From the NCBI RefSeq assembly GCF_001983165.1, contig NZ_MNPU01000007.1, positions 1-64,000 of the forward strand: 64,000 nt of DNA, written 5' to 3'. Positions 43,592 to 52,330 of this stretch are shown here, piece by piece. Source of the DNA: Pseudomonas gessardii. Lineage in GTDB: Bacteria; Pseudomonadota; Gammaproteobacteria; Pseudomonadales; Pseudomonadaceae. The translations under genes and the position numbers were made by a program. Position 1 is the stretch's first letter. Every line of letters begins with the position of its first letter. Below the pieces are notes generated by a model, which saw only the letters and a list, made by a program, of their open reading frames with translations, was not told the origin of the DNA and did not search any database.

Positions 43592-45744
43592 CAGTAGTAC
43601 TGCAGCGACGTGCCCCACTGGGTGTCGGCAAACCCGGTTTTCAACTGGCGGAACCAGCCCTTGCGCACCGCCTTGTCGACATCTTCGCCACCGCAGCTGT
43701 TATAGCCCGAAGGCGCATAGCAGTTGATCGCCCGGAACAGTGCGTAGGCCTTGTCGTCACGGGGCGCCTTGGGGTTGGCGATCACCTGTTGGTAACCATC
43801 GAGCCGCGAGAAGGTTTCGCCTTTGAAGGCCGATGCGGTGCTGCCCAGGCTACCGGCCGAGCGCGCTTCTTCCAGGGGCATGCCGTCCAGGCCGTTGCGT
43901 AGGATGAACTCACCCAGGCAGTTGAGGCCGTGCGGGTTTTTTGCGTCGTCCTGCAAGGTGCTGGCGGTTTGCGCGATGGTTGGGCAGGTGTAGCCGGAGG
44001 CGGCCTTGTCGCCGCTCCAGCGGAACAACGTCAGCGCCTGGCCACCGTCGTACACATAGCCCAGGCTGGTGCCGAGCTTGTCAGCCGCCGGGGAGGCCGG
44101 AAGTTGTTGCAAGTCCTCGGCAAAGGTTGCGAACTGGCCACGCAGCAGGTCTTTGTAGAGCAAGACAAATTGCGCGGTACTGCGCTCCAGCGGGTCGCTG
44201 GCCTGGCTGATCTGCTGGCGCAGCAACTCGGGGCCGGCCACGCTGCGCAACAGGCTATAGCGCACTTGCGGGGTCTGGATCGGTGAGTCGGCGGCGAACA
44301 CCTTGGCCACTTGACCGCTGCGTTCGTAGTTCATCGCCAGCGCCAGTTCCAGTTGGTCGCGTTGCAGGGGCTGCTTGGCCAGGGGCAGCAGTTGCAGCCA
44401 CAGCGCCTGGGCAGCATTCCAGTCCTGCTTGGCTTCCAGGGCCAGGCCGCGCAGGGTCTGTTGGCTGAAGGTGAAGTAATCCAGGCTCGAGGGTACGTCT
44501 TGCGGCAGACGCTTTAAGGCCTGGTCGGGTTGGTGCTCGACATACAGGGCGAACGCCGCCTGTAGGTAGTCGTACAGCGCCGGTTCATTGGCAAACGCGG
44601 CCTTTTGCCCGTCGAGAATGGCGCGGGTCAGCTTGGGCGGGTTGTTGGCGCGCATCCACATCAGGTCGTTGATCACCAGCAGCAACGGGTTGCGGATGGT
44701 CTCGGCGTAGTGGGTCAGCAGTTTGTTGTCGGTTTCTTCCACCAGTTCATCGATGGAGCCGTTGCGCTCGGCATCGCTGGCCTCGGTCAGTTGCCAGGCG
44801 TAGTCGTCCGCCAGGCGGGTTGCATCGCCGGCCAACCAGTGCACCCGGCGCAGCAGGCCGCGCGCGGAGGCAGCATATTCACCCTGTGGATAAGTTTTCA
44901 GGTAGCTGAGGAAGCTGTGCTCGGCTTCTTCCAGGGCAGACTTATCCACAGCCTCGCGCTGGGGCATGCCGTATTCATCGAAGGCGTTTTCCTGGGCATG
45001 GTTGAGCGACGCACGGGCGATCATGTACACCGCCGTTTCCTTCAGCCACGGCAACGCGGTGACGGTAACGGCGGCAAACCCGCGCTCGGCATAGACAAAG
45101 CGCCCGCTGTAAAAGTCAGAGGCGGCGAGCAGGTAAGTGGTCAGTTCGCGGCCCTGGGTGGAAGTGATCAACTGCGGCTCCAGCAACACTTCGCCCTGCC
45201 AGTCGCAGGTGCCGAGCAACTTCAGGCGTGCATTGGCCAGCAGCGCCCGCTCATTCGCCGGCACATCGGCCTTGATCACTTGGCGCACAAAGTCGGTGGC
45301 ACTCTGCACATTGTTGCTGCGGCAGCGACTGCCTTCGCCCCACAAAAACTGGTCGCCCGCCGCCGCCGTGGCCTCGCGCTGGATGCCCAGCGAGGCCAGC
45401 AGCTGCGCAAGTTCCGCGCCTTGTTCCTCGCGTGTCGGCCCCTCGGGCGGGTGGGGCACCAGGCGATACACCGGGAACGGCACCGGGCCAAAGCCCTGGG
45501 CCAGGTCGTCTTCACCCAGCGCATTGGGGGTCAGGGGCGCATGCTTTTTTGCCGCGAGCAACAGGCGCAGGTTGGTCCGGCTGTCATTGCCGGGGCTCAG
45601 GAACGGCATGTTGCTGCAGGCGGTCAGCGAATCCCGGGACACGCGCCAGTCGGGGTAGCACGAGTCGTCGCCACTGGCCTGGGCTTGCAGGGAAACGCCG
45701 GCACACAGTGCCAGGGTCAGGGATGACAGAAGACCGATGCGCAT
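43588..45744 (-). CDS. Large periplasmic TPR-like protein of unknown function
   Basis: A 718-residue exported protein with a signal peptide (1-23, ending QAQA). The body is mostly helical with TPR/Sel1-like spacing (for example EEAEHSFLSYLKTYPQGEYA near 280, a pattern found in YfiO/BamD-like repeats; also LALEAKQDWNAAQALWLQLL). Several Cys residues (C29, C43 and near 600-690) could form disulfides. Annotators sometimes label such proteins YfiO-like, but there is no lipobox. AAGGAC lies upstream of ATG 45744. It forms an operon with the DUF3142 gene, so the two may act together in the periplasm, perhaps on an envelope polysaccharide. That role is inference. Confidence 0.72.
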   Translation of the reverse strand: MRIGLLSSLTLALCAGVSLQAQASGDDSCYPDWRVSRDSLTACSNMPFLSPGNDSRTNLRLLLAAKKHAPLTPNALGEDDLAQGFGPVPFPVYRLVPHPPEGPTREEQGAELAQLLASLGIQREATAAAGDQFLWGEGSRCRSNNVQSATDFVRQVIKADVPANERALLANARLKLLGTCDWQGEVLLEPQLITSTQGRELTTYLLAASDFYSGRFVYAERGFAAVTVTALPWLKETAVYMIARASLNHAQENAFDEYGMPQREAVDKSALEEAEHSFLSYLKTYPQGEYAASARGLLRRVHWLAGDATRLADDYAWQLTEASDAERNGSIDELVEETDNKLLTHYAETIRNPLLLVINDLMWMRANNPPKLTRAILDGQKAAFANEPALYDYLQAAFALYVEHQPDQALKRLPQDVPSSLDYFTFSQQTLRGLALEAKQDWNAAQALWLQLLPLAKQPLQRDQLELALAMNYERSGQVAKVFAADSPIQTPQVRYSLLRSVAGPELLRQQISQASDPLERSTAQFVLLYKDLLRGQFATFAEDLQQLPASPAADKLGTSLGYVYDGGQALTLFRWSGDKAASGYTCPTIAQTASTLQDDAKNPHGLNCLGEFILRNGLDGMPLEEARSAGSLGSTASAFKGETFSRLDGYQQVIANPKAPRDDKAYALFRAINCYAPSGYNSCGGEDVDKAVRKGWFRQLKTGFADTQWGTSLQYYW

Positions 45745-45893
45745 GAATTGTCCTTATTCCGGGAGTCCGTGAATGCCGCTGGGCTAAAGATGGGGATGAT
45801 AGCGTGAACATTGCAAAATGTTGCACGAGTGGCCGCCAATCTGTGGGCTTTATCGGTCTAGACTGTAGGCGATCACTTATTTTTGGAGTTGTC

Positions 45894-46136
45894 ATGCAAT
45901 CGCCTGTTCACAGCCTGCCGTCCTTGTTCAAGCAACTCGGGCTGCCCGATGACGCCACCAGCATTGAGCGTTTTGTTACGGTGCATTCACCGCTCAAGCC
46001 GGAGTTGAAACTTGAAGATGCGTTTTTCTGGACGGATAGCCAGAAGGCGTTTTTGCGCGAAGAAATTCTGGAGGATGCGGATTGGGCGGAAGTGGTGGAT
46101 GAGCTGAATGTGCTGCTGCGCAGCGGCCGTGCTTAA
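45894..46136 (+). CDS. DUF2789 small protein
   Basis: An 80-residue cytosolic protein. The start MQSPVHSLPSLFKQLGLPDD and the acidic C-terminal helix (LREEILEDADWAEVVDELN) match DUF2789 as I recall it. Nothing is known of its function. ATG 45894 is chosen (TTGGAGTTGTC just upstream) rather than the 30-residue upstream extension, which reads unlike protein. It is a single-gene unit, divergent from the periplasmic protein gene and followed by a long inverted repeat that may end transcription. Confidence 0.8.
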   Translation: MQSPVHSLPSLFKQLGLPDDATSIERFVTVHSPLKPELKLEDAFFWTDSQKAFLREEILEDADWAEVVDELNVLLRSGRA

Positions 46137-46170
46137 GTGAACTCATTGTTCAAGATAGCGGCAATTGAAT

Positions 46171-46278
46171 GTGGGAGCTGTCGAGCCCCAGCGAGGCTGC
46201 GATAGCGGTGGATCAGCCAACATCAATGCAAGCAGTACCGCCGCCATCGCAGCCTCGCTGGGGCTCGACAGCTCCCAC
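46171..46278. repeat. Long REP-related inverted repeat, 38-bp arms
   Basis: Arms 46171-46208 and 46241-46278 are reverse complements with one mismatch in 38 (beginning GTGGGAGCTGTCGAGCCCC) across a 32-bp spacer. It is a different sequence class from the GGCTTGCCTGCGATAG elements but shares the GTGGGAGCT end and GCGATAGCGG inner end. Confidence 0.85.
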
Positions 46279-46399
46279 AGGGTGGGCGCTTTATTTGGGT
46301 GGTCCCACCACCTATCTGTGAATTTGTATCAAAACTTGACGAGATTCCATTCCTCCACCATATTGATAGTTAGCAAACTAACTGTATGCGAATGATCCC

Positions 46400-46858
46400 G
46401 TGCCTCAAACCCTCGAAACCCTACATATGAGCCTCAGCAGCAGCATGGTGGCGGGCGCCCGTAACTGGCGCAGAATCTGCCAGGCCACGCTGGTGAGCTA
46501 CGGTATTTCCGAAGCCTGTGCCGTGCCTTTACTGATGATCGGCCGTCTCGGCGACGGTGTGCATCAGGTCAAGGTGGCCCAGGCCTCGGGGATGGAAAGC
46601 CCGTCCCTGGTACGCCTGCTCGACCAACTGTGCAGCGCAGGGCTGGTGTGCCGTGCCGAAGACCAGCACGACCGCCGCGCCAAGGCCTTGAGCCTGACCG
46701 AGCGTGGCCGGGCGTTGGTGCAGGCGGTGGAAGTGCAATTGGTACGCCTGCGTCATGAAGTGCTGGCGGACCTGACGCCTGCCGATCTGGCCGTGGCGTT
46801 GCGTGTGCTGCGCGCGTTTGAAGACGCCAGCCTGCCGCCCGTGGTCGTGGCTTCTTGA
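46400..46858 (+). CDS. MarR-family transcriptional regulator
   Basis: A 152-residue MarR-type repressor: dimer helices at both ends and a central winged helix (HQVKVAQASGMESPSLVRLLDQLCSAGLV, then EDQHDRRAKALSLTERGRAL as the wing). Either GTG 46400 or ATG 46427 could be the start; the first fits the usual N-terminal helix. It overlaps the FUSC gene by TTGA, so the repressor heads its efflux operon. The AT-rich 46310-46390 region upstream contains GATAGTTAGCAAACTAACTG, with the inverted repeat AGTTAGcaaaCTAACT (46371-46385 area), a natural MarR-type operator. Confidence 0.9.
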   Translation: MPQTLETLHMSLSSSMVAGARNWRRICQATLVSYGISEACAVPLLMIGRLGDGVHQVKVAQASGMESPSLVRLLDQLCSAGLVCRAEDQHDRRAKALSLTERGRALVQAVEVQLVRLRHEVLADLTPADLAVALRVLRAFEDASLPPVVVAS

Positions 46859-48933
46859 ACGGATTTTTTACCGGCGTGCCGCCGGCCCGGGATTGGTTCT
46901 ACGGTGTGCGCACCTTTGCCGCCTCGATGATCGCCTTGTATATCGCCATGCTCATGCAAATGCCACGTCCGTATTGGGCGATGGCCACGGTGTATATCGT
47001 GTCCAGCCCGTTTGTCGGGCCCACCAGCTCCAAAGCCTTGTACCGTGCCGCCGGCACCCTGCTGGGGGCGATGGCGGCGGTGTTTTTCGTGCCGCTGTTT
47101 GTGCAGACGCCGTTCCTGCTGGTGGTGGTGATTGCGTTGTGGACCGGCATCTTGCTGTTCCTGTCCCTGCATTTGCGCACCGCCAACAGTTACGCCCTGA
47201 TGCTGGCGGGCTACACCTTGCCGCTGATCGCCTTGCCGGTGGTGGATAACCCCCTGGCGGTGTGGGATGTGGCCGAGGCGCGCACCGAAGAAATCTTCCT
47301 CGGCATCGCCGTGGCAGCAGTGGTCGGCGCGATGTTCTGGCCACGGCGCCTGGCACCGGTGTTCGATGACTCGGTGCGCAAATGGTTTGCCGACGCGACG
47401 GTCTACAGCCAGCGCTTCCTCAAGCGCAACGTGCAGCCCGAGGAAGTCAGCAGCCTGCGCGGCGGCATGGTGGCGACCTTCAACACCCTGGAATTGATGA
47501 TCGGCCAACTGCCCCACGAAGGCGCACGGCCGCAAACGGTGCGCAACACCAAGGAGCTGCGCGGGCGCATGATCCATCTGCTGCCGGTGGTGGATGCCCT
47601 GGATGACGCGCTGTATGCCCTGGAACGCCGCACCCCGGAGCTGGTCGGCAAGTTCGCGCCGCTGCTGGCGGCCACCACCGAGTGGCTGCAAAGCACCACC
47701 CGTGAGGCGCCGGTGGAGCGCTGGCGCGCCCTGCGAGACCAGCTCGAAGCCCTGCAACCCGCCGCCGAGGCCCTGGACGACCGTCATCAGCTGCTGTTTT
47801 CCAACGCGCTGTATCGCCTCGGCGAGTGGATCGACCTGTGGCAAGACTGCCGCAGCCTGCAAGCCGCCATCCACAGTGAAAACCAGGCGCCGTGGCGCGC
47901 GGTCTACCGCCATTGGCGCCTGGGCCGGCTGACGCCATTCCTTGACCGTGGCCTGATGCTCTACTCGGCGTTCTCCACGGTCAGCGCGATTATCGTTGCC
48001 TCGGTATTGTGGATTCTGCTGGGCTGGACCGACGGTGGCAGCGCGGTGATCCTCGCAGCCGTGGCGTGCAGTTTCTTCGCCTCGATGGACGACCCGGCGC
48101 CGCAGATCTACCGGTTCTTTTTCTGGACCGCGATGTCGGTGCTGTTCGCCAGCCTCTACCTGTTTTTGATCCTGCCCAACCTGCATGATTTCCCGATGCT
48201 GGTGCTGGCTTTCGCCGTGCCCTTTATCTGGGTCGGCACCCTGACGGTACAACCGCGCTTCTACCTGGGCATGCTGCTGACCATCGTCAACACATCGTCC
48301 TTTATCAGCATCCAGGGCGCCTACGACGCGGACTTTTTAAGCTTCGCCAACGCCAACCTCGCCGGCCCCGTCGGCTTGCTGTTTGCCTTTGTCTGGACCC
48401 TGATCGCCCGGCCCTTTGGCGCCGAACTGGCGGCCAAGCGCCTGACCCGTTTCAGCTGGCGCGATATCGTCGGCCTTACGCAACCGGCCACCCTCGCCGA
48501 GCACCGACGGCTGGGGGTGCAGATACTCGATCGGCTGATGCAGCACCTGCCGCGCCTGGCCATGACCGGCCAGGACACCGGCATCGCCCTGCGCGAGGTG
48601 CGCGTGGCGCTGAACCTGCTCGACCTGCTGGCCTACGCCCCCCGCATCCTGGGCGTGCCACGGGTGTTGCTCGACCAGGTGGTGGCCGAGGTCGGCGTGT
48701 ATTTCGAGGCGTGCCTGAAGGCCGGCGAGCGCCTGCCGGCCCCCGGCGCTCTGCTGATGACCCTGGACCGCACTCGCCGCGCCCTCAATGGCCAGGGCCT
48801 GCAAGGCGAGGGCGAAACCCGCCTGCATCTGTTGCATGCCCTCAGTGGTTTGCGCCTGGCGCTGTTGCCGGGTGTGGAGTTTGTCAGCACCGGCGAGATG
48901 GACGCGCCGTTACCCGATGGAGCGCCTCTATGA
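46855..48933 (+). CDS. FUSC-family aromatic-acid efflux protein (AaeB-like)
   Basis: A 692-residue inner-membrane protein with two clusters of TM helices (about residues 20-160 and 365-490), each followed by a large cytoplasmic helical domain, as in AaeB/YhcP and other FUSC transporters. Start TTG 46855 overlaps the MarR stop; no ATG gives the N-terminal PPARDWFYGVRTF motif of the family. It is followed by a DUF1656 protein, an HlyD adaptor and an outer-membrane factor, each coupled by a four-base overlap, so it should be the pump of a tripartite exporter for aromatic acids or related toxic anions. The substrate is inferred from the family. Confidence 0.92.
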   Translation: MNGFFTGVPPARDWFYGVRTFAASMIALYIAMLMQMPRPYWAMATVYIVSSPFVGPTSSKALYRAAGTLLGAMAAVFFVPLFVQTPFLLVVVIALWTGILLFLSLHLRTANSYALMLAGYTLPLIALPVVDNPLAVWDVAEARTEEIFLGIAVAAVVGAMFWPRRLAPVFDDSVRKWFADATVYSQRFLKRNVQPEEVSSLRGGMVATFNTLELMIGQLPHEGARPQTVRNTKELRGRMIHLLPVVDALDDALYALERRTPELVGKFAPLLAATTEWLQSTTREAPVERWRALRDQLEALQPAAEALDDRHQLLFSNALYRLGEWIDLWQDCRSLQAAIHSENQAPWRAVYRHWRLGRLTPFLDRGLMLYSAFSTVSAIIVASVLWILLGWTDGGSAVILAAVACSFFASMDDPAPQIYRFFFWTAMSVLFASLYLFLILPNLHDFPMLVLAFAVPFIWVGTLTVQPRFYLGMLLTIVNTSSFISIQGAYDADFLSFANANLAGPVGLLFAFVWTLIARPFGAELAAKRLTRFSWRDIVGLTQPATLAEHRRLGVQILDRLMQHLPRLAMTGQDTGIALREVRVALNLLDLLAYAPRILGVPRVLLDQVVAEVGVYFEACLKAGERLPAPGALLMTLDRTRRALNGQGLQGEGETRLHLLHALSGLRLALLPGVEFVSTGEMDAPLPDGAPL

Positions 48934-49139
48934 TCGGTGACCTGGATATCAGCGGGGTGTTCCTGCCCACGCTGCTGGTGCTGATGGGCATTACGTATGG
49001 CTTCTACCTGGTGGTGCACGGGCTGTTGACCCGCGTCCACTTCTACCGCCTGGTCTGGCACCGGGCATTATTCAATGTGGCCCTCTACGCGCTGTTGCTG
49101 GGCGCTGTGGACTCACTCAGTCGATACCTGATGACATGA
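48930..49139 (+). CDS. DUF1656 small membrane protein (AaeX-like)
   Basis: A 69-residue protein with two TM helices (about residues 9-31 and 43-62) and the DUF1656 start GDLDISGVFLP. Such proteins always lie beside FUSC pumps, as AaeX does in the Escherichia coli aaeXAB operon. ATG 48930 overlaps the FUSC stop, and its own stop overlaps the adaptor start. Confidence 0.9.
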   Translation: MIGDLDISGVFLPTLLVLMGITYGFYLVVHGLLTRVHFYRLVWHRALFNVALYALLLGAVDSLSRYLMT

Positions 49140-50026
49140 AAAAACCTTTTTTGACGATCGGCCGTGTGGTCCTGACGCTACTGGTAGTGACCTTCGCCTG
49201 CGTCGTGGTCTGGCGCATGGTGATGTACTACATGTTCGCGCCCTGGACCCGCGATGGGCATATCCGCGCCGACATCGTGCAGATCGCCCCGGACGTGTCC
49301 GGGCTGATCCAGCAAGTGGACGTGCGCGACAACCAGTTGGTGACCCGGGGCCAGGTGCTGTTTTCGGTGGACCAGGACCGCTTCAAGCTTGCCCTGCGCC
49401 AGGCCCAGGCCGCCGTGGCCGACCGCCAGGAAACCCTGGCCCAGGCCCAGCGCGAAGCCAGGCGCAACCGTGGCCTGGGCAACCTGGTGGCCAGCGAGCA
49501 ACTGGAAGAAAGCCAGTCCCGCGTGGCCCGCGCCCAGTCGGCCCTGGCCCAAGCGCAGGTGACGGTGGACAGCGCCCAGCTCAACCTCGACCGCTCGGTG
49601 ATCCGCAGCCCGGTGGACGGCTACGTCAACGACCGTGCGCCCCGGGCCCAGGAGTTCGTGACCGCCGGGCGCCCGGTGTTGTCGGTGGTGGACAGCAACT
49701 CCTTCCATATCGATGGCTATTTTGAAGAGACCAAGCTGGACGGCATTCAGGTCGGCCAGCGCGTGGATATCCGCGTAATCGGCGACAACGCGCGCTTGCG
49801 CGGGCATGTGCAGAGCATCGTCGCCGGCATTGAAGACCGCGACCGCACCAGCGGTGCCAACCTGCTGCCCAACGTCAACCCGGCGTTCAGCTGGGTGCGC
49901 CTGGCCCAACGGATCCCGGTGCGTATTGCCTTTGACGATGTGCCGGCGGATTTCCGCATGATTGCCGGGCGAACCGCCACCGTCTCGATCATCGATGACC
50001 AGCCCCCGCCCGGAGACCAGCCATGA
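49136..50026 (+). CDS. HlyD-family adaptor (AaeA-like)
   Basis: A 296-residue periplasmic adaptor: one TM helix at about residues 8-30, then a split lipoyl domain (HIRADIVQIAPDVSGLIQQV and LDRSVIRSPVDGYVNDR) around a short coiled coil, and a beta-barrel domain. This is the AaeA/EmrA pattern for FUSC exporters. It connects the FUSC pump to the outer-membrane factor encoded next. Both neighbours are coupled by ATGA overlaps. Confidence 0.93.
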   Translation: MKKPFLTIGRVVLTLLVVTFACVVVWRMVMYYMFAPWTRDGHIRADIVQIAPDVSGLIQQVDVRDNQLVTRGQVLFSVDQDRFKLALRQAQAAVADRQETLAQAQREARRNRGLGNLVASEQLEESQSRVARAQSALAQAQVTVDSAQLNLDRSVIRSPVDGYVNDRAPRAQEFVTAGRPVLSVVDSNSFHIDGYFEETKLDGIQVGQRVDIRVIGDNARLRGHVQSIVAGIEDRDRTSGANLLPNVNPAFSWVRLAQRIPVRIAFDDVPADFRMIAGRTATVSIIDDQPPPGDQP

Positions 50027-51465
50027 AGCGACTGCTGGCGAGCGCCGGGCTGGGGCTGCTGCTGTCCGCCTGCCAGGTGGTGGGCCCGGACTACCACGTG
50101 CCGGACGAGGCGGCAGTCCAGCGTGGCGACCTGCAAGGCCAACTGGCCGGGCAGGGCAATCACGTCGTTTCGGCCCCGGTGCCCGCCGATTGGTGGAAGT
50201 TGTACCAAGACCCGCGCCTGGATGAACTGGTGCGCCAGGCCATGGCTTCCAACACCGATTTGCGCGTGGCGGCGGCCAACCTGCAACGGGCGCGCTTCCA
50301 GGTGCAGGAGGCGCAATCGGCGGGCGGCTGGAGCGGCGGGGTCAAGCTTGGCGCCCAGCGTTTGCAGGAGTCCGGCGAGGCTTTCTTGCAGGCGGACAAG
50401 GTGCCGGTGGCCAATGTCGGTGATATCGGCCTCACCACCTCCTATCAGTTCGACCTGTTCGGCACCCTGCAGCGCGGTATCGAAGGCGCCCAGGCCAATG
50501 CCGACGCGACCCAGGCCGCCGTGGATATCGCGCGCATCACCCTGGTGGCAGACGTGGTGCGCTCCTACACCCAGGTGTGCGCGGCCAACGAAGAGCTGCA
50601 CATCGCCCGCCAGTCCCTCGACCTGCAAGCGCAAAGCACGCGCCTGACCCAGCGCCTGCGCGATGCCGGGCGTGGCGATGAAACCCAGGTCACCCGCTCG
50701 CAAACCCAATTCAAGTCTTTGCGCGCCGAACTGCCGCGCTTTGAGGCGGCGCGCCAGGCCGGGTTGTTCCGCCTGTCGATGCTGCTGGCCAAGCCCCTGG
50801 ACCAATTGCCCACCGGCACCGACGATTGCGCCGAACTGCCGCATATCGCCCAGTTGCTGCCGGTGGGCGATGGCGCAACCCTGCTCAAGCGCCGCCCCGA
50901 CGTGCGCCAGGCCGAACGCCAGTTGGCCGGCGCAACGGCGGGCATTGGCGTGGCCACTGGCGAGCTGTACCCCGATATCAGCATCGGCGCCTCCATCGGC
51001 ACCGTGGGCATTATCGACAACCTCGGCAAACCGGCCACCAACCGCTGGGGCTTCGGCCCGCTGTTGAGCTGGACGGTGCCGTCCAACGGCTCGCGTGCGC
51101 GCATCCATGAAGCCGAAGCCGCGACCCAGGGCGCCCTGGCGCATTTCGACGGGGTGGTGCTCAACGCCATCCGCGAGACCCAGACGGGCCTGGCGCAATA
51201 CACCGCGCAATTGCAGCGCCGCGATGCCCTGGCCGAGGCCGAGCAGTCGGCGCAACAGGCCGCCGACCAGACGCACCGCTTCTTCCAGGCCGGCCGCGAG
51301 TCGTTTCTCGCCGACCTGCAAGCCACGCGCACCTACACCGATATGCGCGCGCAACTGGCCCAGGCCAATAGCCAGGTAGCCATGAGCCAGATCGACCTGT
51401 TCCTGGCCCTGGGCGGTGGCTGGGAAAGCGGACGAACGCAAGGCACAGAACCCGGCAAACCCTGA
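50023..51465 (+). CDS. NodT-family outer-membrane efflux lipoprotein
   Basis: A 480-residue outer-membrane factor with lipobox LSAC (Cys at residue 18) followed by QVVGPDYHVP, and two outer-membrane-efflux repeats (TTSYQFDLFGTLQRGIEGAQ, KRRPDVRQAERQLAGATAGI). It completes the MarR-controlled FUSC exporter and is the last gene of that operon. The channel is distinct in sequence from the other NodT-type protein at 35000-36445, so the two exporters do not look like recent duplicates. Confidence 0.93.
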   Translation: MKRLLASAGLGLLLSACQVVGPDYHVPDEAAVQRGDLQGQLAGQGNHVVSAPVPADWWKLYQDPRLDELVRQAMASNTDLRVAAANLQRARFQVQEAQSAGGWSGGVKLGAQRLQESGEAFLQADKVPVANVGDIGLTTSYQFDLFGTLQRGIEGAQANADATQAAVDIARITLVADVVRSYTQVCAANEELHIARQSLDLQAQSTRLTQRLRDAGRGDETQVTRSQTQFKSLRAELPRFEAARQAGLFRLSMLLAKPLDQLPTGTDDCAELPHIAQLLPVGDGATLLKRRPDVRQAERQLAGATAGIGVATGELYPDISIGASIGTVGIIDNLGKPATNRWGFGPLLSWTVPSNGSRARIHEAEAATQGALAHFDGVVLNAIRETQTGLAQYTAQLQRRDALAEAEQSAQQAADQTHRFFQAGRESFLADLQATRTYTDMRAQLAQANSQVAMSQIDLFLALGGGWESGRTQGTEPGKP

Positions 51466-51546
51466 GGCGATTGCTATGCTTTGATCAGTCGGGCTTGCGT
51501 GATGGCCCGCTGATCACTGCCTGCGTTGCTCATGGGGATTCCAATA

Positions 51547-52179
51547 ATGAAAAACCCTTATGCTCCCGCGTTCTGGTGCGTGCTCTTCGCACTGGTGTTG
51601 TTATCGGCGACTTACTTTTACGGCGTCATGCTGGCCCATCAACTGGATAAGGCCATGGTGTTCCTCGACAGCGCCTGCGCGCTGATCGCCGCATTGTCTG
51701 TCGGCATGGTGGCCTGGGCGTCCTACCAGGGCCAGCGCACCCAGAAAAAAATCCTCGAACAAGGCAAGACGCGGGTGGCGATCTGGGACACCAAGGTTGC
51801 CCTGCGCCGGGTCGAAACCGTGTTCGACCGCTATTTCTGGGGCAGCTACTGGCAGCCGGGGCGCACGTTCCAGGAAGTCATGGGCGAGTTGACCGGCACC
51901 CCTCTGGAAAAAAGCCTCGAAGCCTTGAAGCAACAATGCGTGGTACTCGACCGGCAAGTGGCCGAAGGGCGGCATTGGCTGAACAACGCCCGGGAGCTGT
52001 CCGACGTCGCCACGGCCATGGCCCGCGAGCGTTACCAACTGGACTTCTACGACCCCAAGGCCGATACCCCGGGCAATGCGGTGATTCACCGCGAGTTTGA
52101 AGTGCTGGTGTACACCTGGACCGCACGACTGAAGAGTTTTGATCATCAACTTGATGAGATCGAGATGGAATATTCCTGA
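51547..52179 (+). CDS. Membrane-anchored protein of unknown function
   Basis: A 210-residue protein with two N-terminal TM helices (about residues 7-27 and 36-58), then a cytoplasmic, helix-rich, charged domain (QGQRTQKKILEQGKTRVAIWD, DRYFWGSYWQPG). I do not recognise the family. ATG 51547 is chosen: TGGGGA is nine bases upstream. It lies 81 bp after the efflux operon on the same strand and could be co-transcribed, but its own promoter is equally possible. Confidence 0.7.
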   Translation: MKNPYAPAFWCVLFALVLLSATYFYGVMLAHQLDKAMVFLDSACALIAALSVGMVAWASYQGQRTQKKILEQGKTRVAIWDTKVALRRVETVFDRYFWGSYWQPGRTFQEVMGELTGTPLEKSLEALKQQCVVLDRQVAEGRHWLNNARELSDVATAMARERYQLDFYDPKADTPGNAVIHREFEVLVYTWTARLKSFDHQLDEIEMEYS

Positions 52180-52269
52180 CCCCCCACCGCGCCTTGTCGG
52201 TGCCGGGCCTTGCGACAAGCCCCCTCGCCAGTGCTAACCTTGCCCCGGTTTCGGCGGGCTTGAGCCGAC

Positions 52270-52284
52270 GCCCCACTTCGGGGC
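52270..52284 (+). promoter_or_regulatory. Leader hairpin upstream of the DUF945 gene
   Basis: GCCCC-ACTTC-GGGGC forms a tight hairpin 47 bp before the DUF945 start. The flanking TTGAGCC (52260-52266) could pair with GGCTCAG (52282-52288) instead, so two alternative folds are possible. No T tract follows. Confidence 0.35.
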
Positions 52285-52330
52285 TCAGGGAAGACAGCCC
52301 ACTTCGCACAGGATTGGATCAGGACACTTC

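Noticed and set aside
46753..48252. A 499-codon minus-strand frame opposite the FUSC gene
   Set aside because: Shadow of the FUSC pump gene; the product is Gln/His/Arg-rich with no domain.
49747..51441. A 564-codon minus-strand frame opposite the HlyD and NodT genes
   Set aside because: Antisense shadow; both plus-strand genes have strong family motifs and coupled starts.
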